The notes: generated by a model from the sequence alone, not told the origin. A DNA stretch of 16,151 nt from Coriobacteriia bacterium (GCA_009781525.1 WQXZ01000022.1:1-16151), one strand, 5' to 3'. Numbered from the stretch's first letter, positions 1 to 6,139 are shown. Translations and numbers: made by a program.

Positions 1-173
1 AATCGCAAGCAGTTGGTGGCAAAAAATCGGCTTCGTCGGTGTCTTCAGGAGTGCAAACACCGAGGAAAACCCTCAGACCGGACGGTTTTCCTACCTGTCT
101 TGGCATTTACGGGGATAAAACCTCTCCATCGACACCGACGAAGCCGATTTTTTGCCACCAACTGCTTGCGATT
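1..173. repeat. 43-bp perfect inverted repeat with 87-bp spacer (MITE-like or giant hairpin)
   Basis: Bases 1-43 are the exact reverse complement of 131-173, so the two arms could form a 43-bp uninterrupted stem. The spacer (44-130) contains its own hairpin, AGGAAAACC at 63-71 pairing with GGTTTTCCT at 84-92. A competing 7-bp pair (36-42 with 57-63) overlaps the left arm. The repeat begins at the first base of the window, so it may extend further upstream. No transposase or long ORF with sensible composition lies inside. It could be a non-autonomous mobile element, a dispersed palindromic repeat or a strong bidirectional transcription barrier. The symmetry is certain; the role is unknown. Confidence 0.85.
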
Positions 174-294
174 TGGCAGCGGAGTGGTTGCGACGAGCTG
201 GCTGGGGTTGGCTGGCGGCAGGTCGATGCACCGGGGTGTCGTGGGCAACACGACGTGTGGAGGGGGCTCGCAGGTCAGGCAATGTGGCAGCGTT

Positions 295-530
295 AGTTCG
301 CTCTCCGCAACCGCAACCGCGCACCAGCGCGCCCCCGCGCACCAGCTGCGCACCAGCGCGCCCCCGCGCACCAGCGCGCACCCTCGCATCAGCCACACCA
401 GCCTTACCTGCGCGCACCAGCCGCACCAGCTGCGCACCACCCGCACCCGCGCTCCAGCCGCAACCGCGCACCAGCGCGCCCCGCTCGCGACCGCCAGCCC
501 CGCTCGCGCGCAGCCGCCCACAAACCACCA
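295..530. repeat. C-rich low-complexity degenerate repeat tract
   Basis: This stretch is built from imperfect copies of GCGCACCAGC, interspersed with CCCCC and CGCAACC. A 28-bp unit occurs twice without a mismatch, at 319-346 and 348-375, separated by one T. The + strand is rich in C and A and poor in T, which is quite unlike the neighbouring coding DNA. Open frames cross it on both strands only because stops are rare in such sequence; their translations are Ala/Pro/His/Arg or Trp/Gly/Val/Arg repeats with no domain look. Slippage or unequal exchange could have produced the tract. I see no gene between 174 and 733. Confidence 0.75.
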
Positions 531-602
531 CTCCCCATCCATCGCGGCAAGAGCGCGGGGTTCATTGCACAAAAACTCGATCTTCTCCAGATATTTTTGT
601 AA

Positions 603-720
603 GGCATGCCTGATACGTATCGACCTGTATTGAAAATGCTTTACTGTCTAACATGTTTTAAAATGATTCATTTGATGCAGTTGCGTTGCATGCAACACGG
701 ACACATTCCACTGTGTGGAA
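603..720. promoter_or_regulatory. Cluster of short perfect palindromes upstream of the UroD-like gene
   Basis: Five symmetric elements lie in about 120 bp before the gene at 734: GGCATGCC (603-610), GATACGTATC (612-621), AACATGTT (650-657), GTTGCATGCAAC (685-696) and TTCCAC-TGT-GTGGAA (706-720). The last ends one base before the Shine-Dalgarno region. Such dyads commonly serve as operators for dimeric regulators, and the last could also fold as an RNA hairpin next to the ribosome site. I found no convincing -35/-10 pair; a lone TAAAAT at 659-664 lacks a well-spaced partner. The symmetry is visible; the regulatory role is inferred. Confidence 0.4.
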
Positions 721-733
721 GAAGGGAGTCGAA

Positions 734-1786
734 ATGCCGCTTGCGAACAGAAAGCTGAATCCGGAAGCAGAACAGCTCTACAAGGTTATCAATGGGCAGG
801 TGCCGGATTGGGTGCCGAGGTACGGACTGATAGGGCCAAGCAATCCGTATTCAACCACACCAGCAAATGAGAGAGGACTTTGGTCAACAGTATTGCCGCC
901 GCGCACTGCGACTGAGGATGGTAAGTTCGTGGACTATTGGGGAGTGACCTATGTTCCTGAGCACACCATCAGCGATGCGGCTCTGCCGGAGCCAGACAAT
1001 TTTATCTTAGACGATATTGCTAATTGGCCAGACATCATCAAGGCGCCGGATCTGAGCAACGTCGATTGGGAGATCGCCTGCAAAAAAGACCTTGAGGCAG
1101 CCGGGGACATTTCGGAGTTCGTGGTCTCGATGGGCGGTGGTGGCGGATTTTTCCTGCCGCTGATGAACTTCATGGGCTTTACAAATGGCTTGATTGCGAT
1201 GTATGAGGAGCCGGATCTGGTGCATGAACTGTTCACCTATCTGGCTGATTTCTATTGCTCGATGCTTGACCAGCAGTGGAAGTATTGGGGAGACATCATT
1301 GACATGGGCGGAATCGGTGATGATGCTGCAACCGCAGCGAATCCATTCATCTCGCCGCTGATGTTCCGCGAAATGGTCAAGCCTTATCATGCGCGCCTGA
1401 CCAAGTATGCCCAGGAGCGCGGCTTGCCGGTCAATATGCATTGCTGCGGACGCTGCGAAGATTTTATTCCTGACTGGGTTGACTACGGCGTCAGCGTTTG
1501 GAACCCGGCTCAGGTCGACAACGATCTCGATGGCATCAAGGCCAAGTATGGTCGCTCACTGGCACTGGCTGGATGCTGGGACTCGTCAGGTCCTGCTGGC
1601 TGGCCGGATGCTCCAGAAGAGCTGGTCAGAGAAGCCGTGCGTGAGACAATCAACCGCTTCGGCAAAGATGGCGGCTTCCTGTTCTACGGAAGCTCCTACG
1701 GCACACCGGGCGAAGAAGGTGCCGAGAACAAGAAGCGCTGGATCACCCAGGCTTACGAAGAGTTCAGAGCTGAGCCCTACAAATAA
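734..1786 (+). CDS. Uroporphyrinogen decarboxylase (UroD)-superfamily protein, probable cobalamin-dependent-type methyltransferase
   Basis: This 350-residue protein belongs to the UroD/MtaA fold family, in which zinc-dependent enzymes move methyl groups between corrinoid proteins and thiols or other acceptors. Residues 235-241 read MHCCGRC, matching the His-x-Cys-Gly zinc site of the MtaA/MtbA methyltransferases (H236, C238), and C281 in LAGCWDS is in the right place for the third ligand. This favours a methyltransferase over true haem-pathway UroD. The C-terminal part (FLFYGSSYGTPGEEGAENKK, 317 onward) is typical of the family. I chose the ATG at 734 because GGGAG lies at 724-728; an in-frame ATG at 686 is part of the palindromic leader and lacks such a site. 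No corrinoid protein or activase gene is adjacent, so substrate and partner are unknown. The gene stands alone and ends at a terminator. Confidence 0.85.
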   Translation: MPLANRKLNPEAEQLYKVINGQVPDWVPRYGLIGPSNPYSTTPANERGLWSTVLPPRTATEDGKFVDYWGVTYVPEHTISDAALPEPDNFILDDIANWPDIIKAPDLSNVDWEIACKKDLEAAGDISEFVVSMGGGGGFFLPLMNFMGFTNGLIAMYEEPDLVHELFTYLADFYCSMLDQQWKYWGDIIDMGGIGDDAATAANPFISPLMFREMVKPYHARLTKYAQERGLPVNMHCCGRCEDFIPDWVDYGVSVWNPAQVDNDLDGIKAKYGRSLALAGCWDSSGPAGWPDAPEELVREAVRETINRFGKDGGFLFYGSSYGTPGEEGAENKKRWITQAYEEFRAEPYK

Positions 1787-1848
1787 GGCTCCGAAGTCGA
1801 CTCTGGCTACTACCACGAAGTCGATTACTCTGGTTTGATTTACTGTCT

Positions 1849-1892
1849 ACCGCTGCTTGGCTTCCTCGAAGGCCAGGCGGCGGTTGCGTTTT
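1849..1892 (+). terminator. Rho-independent terminator after the UroD-like gene
   Basis: A 15-bp stem (1849-1863 with 1870-1884, three G-U pairs) encloses the loop CCTCGA and is followed by TTGCGTTTT (1884-1892). It lies 62 bases beyond the stop codon of the UroD-like gene, has the right polarity, and isolates that gene from the transporter locus. Confidence 0.75.
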
Positions 1893-1918
1893 ATGTGGAT
1901 AAGATCACGCTGATGCGC

Positions 1919-2035
1919 TCGGCAGGCACCGGGTGCGGGTGCCGCCCCGCCGCCCTTGGCGGGCACCACCCCGCCGCCCCGCCGCCAGCCGCTCCTGGCG
2001 GGTGCCTCCGCGCACCCCACGCCCCAGGTAAACAG
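1919..2035. repeat. GC-rich island with nested hairpins
   Basis: This stretch is almost free of A/T runs and is dominated by CCGCC, GGCGGG and GGCACC/GGTGCC words. Visible stems include GGCACC (1925-1930) with GGTGCC (1938-1943), and CCGCCA with TGGCGG further on. It shares the 9-mer CCGCGCACC with the C-rich tract at 295-530. No credible gene is present: the frames open here are short and compositionally driven. It is probably intergenic repeat DNA of unknown role. Confidence 0.5.
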
Positions 2036-2074
2036 CATTTCGTGTGCACAGGTTAGGTCTTATCCAGATGTGTT

Positions 2075-2104
2075 TTAACTTCGGCTTCTGCAATCTGCTA
2101 GAAT
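2075..2104 (+). promoter_or_regulatory. Predicted sigma-70-type promoter for the structured leader RNA
   Basis: TTAACT (2075-2080) and TAGAAT (2099-2104) are separated by 18 bp and match the -35/-10 consensus at 4/6 and 5/6 positions. The expected start site is about 2110-2112, at the very beginning of the 14-bp closing helix of the RNA candidate. That placement supports both calls. Confidence 0.5.
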
Positions 2105-2107
2105 CTA

Positions 2108-2352
2108 AGGGTTCCTTCTGGGTCTGTGGTTGCGGAGCTTATAGCTTCTAGTCCATGGTAGTCGCGGCCGAAAGGATCCACGTAAACAGGTGGCATGCTG
2201 TCTGTGAGCACGGCGCGGTTTAGGGGTAAGTCGTACCGCCTACGAAGAGCGAATGGCTCTTTAGGCGAGAGATCCTATAGTGAGATAGCATCAAGCGACG
2301 GTTCCAGTGCGCGAGTGTGGGGTCGAAGACCAGGTCAGCCAGAAGGAACCCT
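2108..2352 (+). ncRNA. Candidate structured RNA or cis-regulatory leader, class unrecognised
   Basis: A perfect 14-bp helix, AGGGTTCCTTCTGG (2108-2121) with CCAGAAGGAACCCT (2339-2352), closes about 217 nt. Inside are several strong local hairpins: 2134-2139/2143-2148; CCAC/GTGG at 2178-2193; a 12-bp stem with a 2-nt bulge (CGCCTA-AAGAGC at 2237-2250 with GCTCTT-TAGGCG at 2256-2267, loop GAATG); a dyad at 2271-2292; and GGTC-GAA-GACC near 2321-2331. GTCGC (2161-2165) can pair with GCGAC (2295-2299). GGTTCC at 2300-2305 could compete with the 5' arm for GGAACC at 2345-2350, a switch-like alternative. The RNA ends 42 nt before the GTG start of a solute-binding protein gene. I could not match it to tmRNA, RNase P, 6S, SRP, T-box, lysine, SAM, cobalamin, c-di-GMP, c-di-AMP or guanidine classes. 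It may be a riboswitch-like leader or a free-standing RNA. Confidence 0.6.
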
Positions 2353-2394
2353 GGAAGCATATTACTGCCAGAGCAGATGGGAGAAGAGTAAAAG

Positions 2395-3402
2395 GTGAGT
2401 GTGCCGAACACAGCCATCCCGGCGAACATAGACACAAGCAAGGGTATTACGAGAGAGCCTACCCGATTGACCAGGCGTGAGTTTCTGGTCGCTCTGGCAG
2501 GTGCGGTGTCTTTGGTTGCATTGCCGCTATCGGCATGCAAAAGCGGTGAAACGTCGTTACAACTTCAGCCGACCACGGTTTTTCCCCCAGCCATCAGCAC
2601 CAACGGGGTGCTCAAGGTCGGTGTGGCAACAAATAACATTCCATTCGCGGGCAGAACCGAAGGAGCCACGGCGACCTCTCGTATCATCGGCTTGGATGTT
2701 GATATCGCAGCAGCAATGGCTGATCAGATGGGTCTTAGACTCAAGCTGGTCGACATAGCCGAAACCAGCCTCACCGAGCTTTTCCTGAACCAGGAAATCG
2801 ACCTTTTCATGGGCTATCAGCCAGATAATATGCTGTCCAGTCCCTATGTGCTCATCGGGCCTTACATGCTTGACGGCCCAGCGGTATTCACAATCGGATT
2901 GCGCATGCCGCCCGGCCCCTTTGACATTACCTCGCTCAGCGGGCAGACCTTTGCAGTTCGCGGAAACTCCCTCTCTTCCTGGCAGCTCGAGCAACGCTTC
3001 GGACTGCAGGCGATTCAAGCTTATGCATCTTTGGCGGAAGCATTCGAAGCCGTCGCCGATGGCGAAGTCAGCTACGTGGCGGCAGACGCAGTAGCTGGAG
3101 CCTACCAGTCTGGTAAGCATCGAGACTTTCTCTGCCTCGGCTTCATTGAAGATCCTCGCAGGGTCTTCATCGGTGTTGCTCCCGGCAACCAGGAGATGAC
3201 TGACGCAGCTGGAAAAGCCTGGCGCGAGCTGCGCGACAACGGCACCTTGCGCGTCATCGTCAACAAGTGGCTGGGCTACACAGCGACCGACCTCGTGCTG
3301 AACACGTTGGGAACAAGCGGAACCGGCGTTCCAATCGACACCGGAGACGACTTACCCGATCCATCGGATTCTCATCTGTCCCCAGGGGACGGAGCCGAAT
3401 AG
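2395..3402 (+). CDS. Divergent ABC transporter solute-binding lipoprotein, family 3 (amino-acid type)
   Basis: This 335-residue protein starts at GTG with GGGAG at 2379-2383; the nearby upstream ATG meets a stop at once. Residues 24-48 form an export signal with a twin-arginine look (TRREFL, 26-31) and a lipobox LSAC, so C48 would be lipidated and the protein anchored outside the membrane. From about residue 72 the SBP_bac_3 fold is recognisable (VLKVGVATNNIPFAG, then GLDVDIAAAMADQMG). The segment that normally holds the M-T-x-T-x-x-R ligand-contacting motif instead reads LFMGYQPDNMLSSPY, without the arginine that grips the substrate carboxylate. The C-terminus carries a Pro/Asp/Ser-rich tail. 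It may bind an atypical ligand or act as a sensor. It sits behind the structured RNA and ahead of a canonical binding-protein gene, with a 309-bp gap. Confidence 0.8.
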   Translation: MSVPNTAIPANIDTSKGITREPTRLTRREFLVALAGAVSLVALPLSACKSGETSLQLQPTTVFPPAISTNGVLKVGVATNNIPFAGRTEGATATSRIIGLDVDIAAAMADQMGLRLKLVDIAETSLTELFLNQEIDLFMGYQPDNMLSSPYVLIGPYMLDGPAVFTIGLRMPPGPFDITSLSGQTFAVRGNSLSSWQLEQRFGLQAIQAYASLAEAFEAVADGEVSYVAADAVAGAYQSGKHRDFLCLGFIEDPRRVFIGVAPGNQEMTDAAGKAWRELRDNGTLRVIVNKWLGYTATDLVLNTLGTSGTGVPIDTGDDLPDPSDSHLSPGDGAE

Positions 3403-3711
3403 CTTCACCTCAACACTCGGTAACGCTCCTACTAACACTGTGCAGCAAACCTCGCTTGTTCTACCGCAGGCTTTGTGCTGTATTGGCAGGCAGGTTTCCG
3501 GCTCACGTCTCGCAGCTTTTCAGCAGCTGGCTCGGTGTGGCTTAGCGATTTCTGAAACGCATCAATATTAGATTTCCTCACAGAATTATGCATAGCAATC
3601 CATTATGCTGTAGTACTATGCAACGGAGAAGGAAAACCGTTGGGTCGTGTTGTGGCTAAAAACTCAAGCTGCAACAACAATGAATAAGGTATGACAGACA
3701 AGGAGGAAGAC
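3403..3711. other. Intergenic region between the two binding-protein genes
   Basis: No gene is visible in this gap of about 309 bp. It holds small dyads, such as CAGCT with AGCTG around 3514-3530, and AT-rich sequence near 3570-3620 (TATGCATA, TATGCT, GTAGTACTAT) that could carry the promoter of the second binding-protein gene, although no clean -35/-10 pair can be chosen. On the - strand, a segment near 3488-3506 reads GAGCCGGAAACCTGCC, resembling the 3' end of cobalamin riboswitches, but the rest of that RNA cannot be found. Confidence 0.4.
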
Positions 3712-4545
3712 ATGTCCGTACCGAAAAAGATGGCTTCAAGTGCCATCGCGTTTATGCTGGCGATCAGCTTTGCCCTCGTTGGTTGCACCAGTAACAACAA
3801 CAATAACAGCAACAGTGGTGGCGGTAGTGAGGCCACAAACGAGCTGGGTCTGATCGAAGAGGGTAAGTTGATCTGCGGATCAGACTGCGACTATCCACCA
3901 TTCATCTGGCTGGATGAGTCTGGCAAGCCAGTAGGCTTCGAGGTTGAGCTGATGGAAGCTATCGCTCACGACATGGGTTTGGAGCTGGTATATCTAGAGC
4001 CCCAAAACTTTGACTCACTTCCGACAGTCGTTGCAGGTGGAGGCAAGATGGATCTTGCTGTTTCGTCCATGACTATCACTGATGTTCGTCTTGAGACCAT
4101 CAACTTCTGCATTCCTTACTATGATTCAAACCAAGCTGTTGTGACACTGGTTGATAGCCCCTACACCAGCATTGACGATCTGGCAGAGCTTACTGTCGGT
4201 GCACAGGCTGGCACCACAGGTTACGACTGGGCTGTTGAGAATCTACCGAATGCGACCATCAAGACCTTCAACCAGACCAGCGAAGGTATGGCAGCACTGC
4301 GTGCTGGAGAGATCGAGGCACTGTTCTTCGATGAGCCAGTTGCAATCGAGCATGTCAGCACCGGTTACACTGACTGCCAGGTAATGCAGGTTATTCCGAC
4401 TGGCGAGCAGTATGGTTTCGCGGTTAGCAAAGACAATCCAGCGCTGGAGGCAGCAGTGAATGAGAGCCTGCAGAGACTGATCGATAACGGCACATATGCT
4501 GAGATTTTCTCCAGATACTTTGATTTTGAGCCCACAATAAAGTAA
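3712..4545 (+). CDS. Polar amino-acid ABC transporter solute-binding lipoprotein (SBP_bac_3)
   Basis: This 277-residue lipoprotein captures a polar amino acid outside the cell and delivers it to the membrane permease. The start at 3712 follows AGGAGG (3701-3706) with a 5-base spacer; an ATG at 3691 would place that site inside the gene. The signal peptide ends at lipobox LVGC (C25), followed by an Asn/Gly/Ser-rich tether (residues 26-43). The canonical motifs are present: DYPPFIW, GFEVELMEAIAHDMGLE, the ligand arginine in MTITDVR, AGTTGYDWA, and FDEPVA near the hinge. The product is very likely the working receptor of the transporter. Ligand specificity (Glu/Gln, Arg, Cys or other) cannot be read from these motifs. 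It is followed by hairpins and then the permease gene. Confidence 0.92.
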   Translation: MSVPKKMASSAIAFMLAISFALVGCTSNNNNNSNSGGGSEATNELGLIEEGKLICGSDCDYPPFIWLDESGKPVGFEVELMEAIAHDMGLELVYLEPQNFDSLPTVVAGGGKMDLAVSSMTITDVRLETINFCIPYYDSNQAVVTLVDSPYTSIDDLAELTVGAQAGTTGYDWAVENLPNATIKTFNQTSEGMAALRAGEIEALFFDEPVAIEHVSTGYTDCQVMQVIPTGEQYGFAVSKDNPALEAAVNESLQRLIDNGTYAEIFSRYFDFEPTIK

Positions 4546-4560
4546 GGTAGGCATGACAGA

Positions 4561-4580
4561 AAGCACTTATGTAAGTGCTT
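4561..4580 (+). promoter_or_regulatory. Intercistronic hairpin after the binding-protein gene
   Basis: AAGCACTT (4561-4568) pairs perfectly with AAGTGCTT (4573-4580) around a 4-base loop, 15 bases after the stop codon. There is no T-tract, so it is more likely an mRNA 3'-end stabiliser or partial attenuator than a full terminator. It would allow more binding protein than permease to be made (inference). Confidence 0.5.
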
Positions 4581-4606
4581 GAATAGATACAACGAAATAC
4601 GGCAGA

Positions 4607-6139
4607 ATGACTAACAATTTCAGGCATCAAAAGGTTCCTGGCAGCTCTTGGGGGCTGCCAGGAATCTGCCTGTGGCAGAAAAAACCTAATAACACCGAAG
4701 AGCTCTCACATGAGAAGCAGCCGCAAAACGCAATAAACCGAGTGCTGGTCTGCCTGGCTCTTGCAGTGCTGCTTTTAGCAACTCTGCCGCCCTCAGCATG
4801 GGCATTAACTACCGAGAGAGCTTCCGCGCGCCCCAATGATTCATCGCAAAAGTTGGTTATCGGCGGTAGACCGACAAGGATCACCTGGGTTGGTAATGTG
4901 GCAGAAAACGAAGAAGTCACATCGATTACCTTGATGTTTCCTGTCGGATGCTCGTTGACCGATGATACCTATGTCAAAGTGCAAGAGATGATCATGGATG
5001 ACCCGATGCATCCACAGCGAAATGATCCTGCGTACTCCATCGAGCTGGACAGCACTCACCTTTACCTGCAGTTTGAAACACCGATTCAGCCTAACAATCA
5101 GCTCTACATAGAGATTTTCAATTTCTGTCTGCCTGAGCTGACAGGGGAGTACTTTATAACCGGTAGCTATACCGATGGCCCTGGTAGGTCCCATGACTTA
5201 AGCGCTCAGCAGAATCCGATTGTTGTCGTTGCTATGACCCGTACACAGAAGTTAGTGGATGCCATCGGTGAATGGGAATGGGTTCAGTCATGGAACTCAG
5301 TGATGTTTCTCAGGGTATTCTTCAATCCAGCCTGGTTTGTTGCTTCGATACCAGTACTCTTCAAAGGATGGTTAATATCGCTTCTTTTAGTGACATTAGG
5401 CTTTCCTTTAGCTATCCCAATCGGTTTGGGCTTCTCTTTTATGCGAATGTCCAAGTTCAGAGTGCTGCGAGGAATCGCTAGTGTTTGGGTCAATTTTATC
5501 AGGGGCACTCCACTCTTCCTGCAGATCTATATCGCATTTTTCGGATTGCCGTTATTAGGTGTCAGAATCGGAAACTATCCGCTTGCTGTTCTAGTGCTGG
5601 CTATGAACTCATCAGCCTACCTTGCAGAGATTTTCCGTGCAGGTATTCAGTCGATAAACAAGGGACAGTTCGAAGCTGCCAGCTCACTTGGTATGACAGG
5701 CTTCCAAACCATGTTCTCCGTGATCATTCCTCAGACTATCCGCAGGGTGATACCTACCATGACCTCAGAGTTCATTCTGCTCTATAAAGACACTTCGCTA
5801 CTTTCAGCTGTAGGAGTAATGGAGCAGATGATGTATGCGAAAGCGCTGGCAAATACCACAGCGAATCTAACACCTTATGTTGTGTCGGCTTGTTTTTACC
5901 TGATCATCACACTGCCTTTGACCAGGGTTATTTCTGTATTCGAGAAGCGTTTGGCTGCATCAGAAGGTCGTGCTGAGCCACCCGAAGATACCAAGGCTGG
6001 AAGAATCAGACTGGGCAGATCAGATCAGGATTCTGACAAGAGCACTGCCTCGCTGCAAGCGAGAAGGTCGGATGCTGGCGAATCCGCAGCAGCTCAAACA
6101 CTGAGCCAAGGGACAGGTTTGCGAGAATCGAATGACTGA
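4607..6139 (+). CDS. Amino-acid ABC transporter permease with exported N-terminal domain (HisM/GlnP family; start uncertain)
   Basis: The reading frame encodes up to 510 residues. From residue 46 a hydrophobic signal-like segment ends in PPSAWA, followed by about 140 exported residues (67-205) of beta-rich appearance that do not resemble a solute-binding domain. From about 250 to 445 it is a typical polar amino-acid permease with several membrane segments and the ATPase-contacting EAA loop (EAASSLGMTGFQTMF then IIPQ, 356-376). A charged Ser/Asp/Arg-rich cytoplasmic tail (447-510) closes it. The start is unclear: ATG 4607 lacks a ribosome site and would put two hairpins inside the gene, while in-frame GTG 4742 lacks basic residues before the hydrophobic core. 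An 8-codon ORF (4710-4736) ends just before 4742. The gene overlaps the ATPase start by 8 bp. Confidence 0.85.
   Translation: MTNNFRHQKVPGSSWGLPGICLWQKKPNNTEELSHEKQPQNAINRVLVCLALAVLLLATLPPSAWALTTERASARPNDSSQKLVIGGRPTRITWVGNVAENEEVTSITLMFPVGCSLTDDTYVKVQEMIMDDPMHPQRNDPAYSIELDSTHLYLQFETPIQPNNQLYIEIFNFCLPELTGEYFITGSYTDGPGRSHDLSAQQNPIVVVAMTRTQKLVDAIGEWEWVQSWNSVMFLRVFFNPAWFVASIPVLFKGWLISLLLVTLGFPLAIPIGLGFSFMRMSKFRVLRGIASVWVNFIRGTPLFLQIYIAFFGLPLLGVRIGNYPLAVLVLAMNSSAYLAEIFRAGIQSINKGQFEAASSLGMTGFQTMFSVIIPQTIRRVIPTMTSEFILLYKDTSLLSAVGVMEQMMYAKALANTTANLTPYVVSACFYLIITLPLTRVISVFEKRLAASEGRAEPPEDTKAGRIRLGRSDQDSDKSTASLQARRSDAGESAAAQTLSQGTGLRESND
4635..4679 (+). promoter_or_regulatory. Tandem hairpins before the permease reading frame
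   Basis: An 11-bp perfect stem (TTCCTGGCAGC at 4635-4645 with GCTGCCAGGAA at 4654-4664) is followed directly by TCTGCC-TGT-GGCAGA (4665-4679) and a run of A residues. Such structure is unusual inside a coding sequence and argues that the permease starts downstream of it. The + strand lacks the T-run of a classical terminator, so attenuation or RNA processing between the binding-protein and permease messages is a likely role. Confidence 0.55.
4710..4736 (+). other. Eight-codon ORF before the permease, leader peptide or frameshift relic
   Basis: ATG at 4710 opens MRSSRKTQ and stops at 4734-4736, five bases before the in-frame GTG at 4742 of the permease. A weak purine-rich stretch, GAAGAG, precedes it. 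The peptide has the basic n-region expected of a signal peptide, exactly what the permease lacks if it begins at 4742. It could be a translationally coupled leader or the true start separated from the main frame by a one-base change. Confidence 0.3.

Noticed and set aside
318..480. Possible CRISPR-like array in the repeated tract
   Set aside because: Units are short, degenerate and adjacent with no unique spacers of regular length, and no cas genes are present.
13..633. Open frames on both strands across the first 630 bp
   Set aside because: They run through the inverted repeat and the C-rich tract; translations are compositional repeats (Ala/Pro/His/Arg or Trp/Gly/Val/Arg) without domains or ribosome sites, and both strands are open at once because stops are rare in such DNA.
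686..733. Upstream ATG for the UroD-like gene
   Set aside because: It lies inside a palindromic leader without a ribosome site, whereas GGGAG precedes ATG 734 at normal spacing.
1835..2093. Short ORFs on both strands over the terminator and GC-rich island
   Set aside because: They cover an intrinsic terminator and low-complexity sequence and have no ribosome site or recognisable product.
2195..2540. ORFs within and antisense to the structured RNA region
   Set aside because: Strong internal base pairing and the 14-bp closing helix explain the sequence better; no protein family look.
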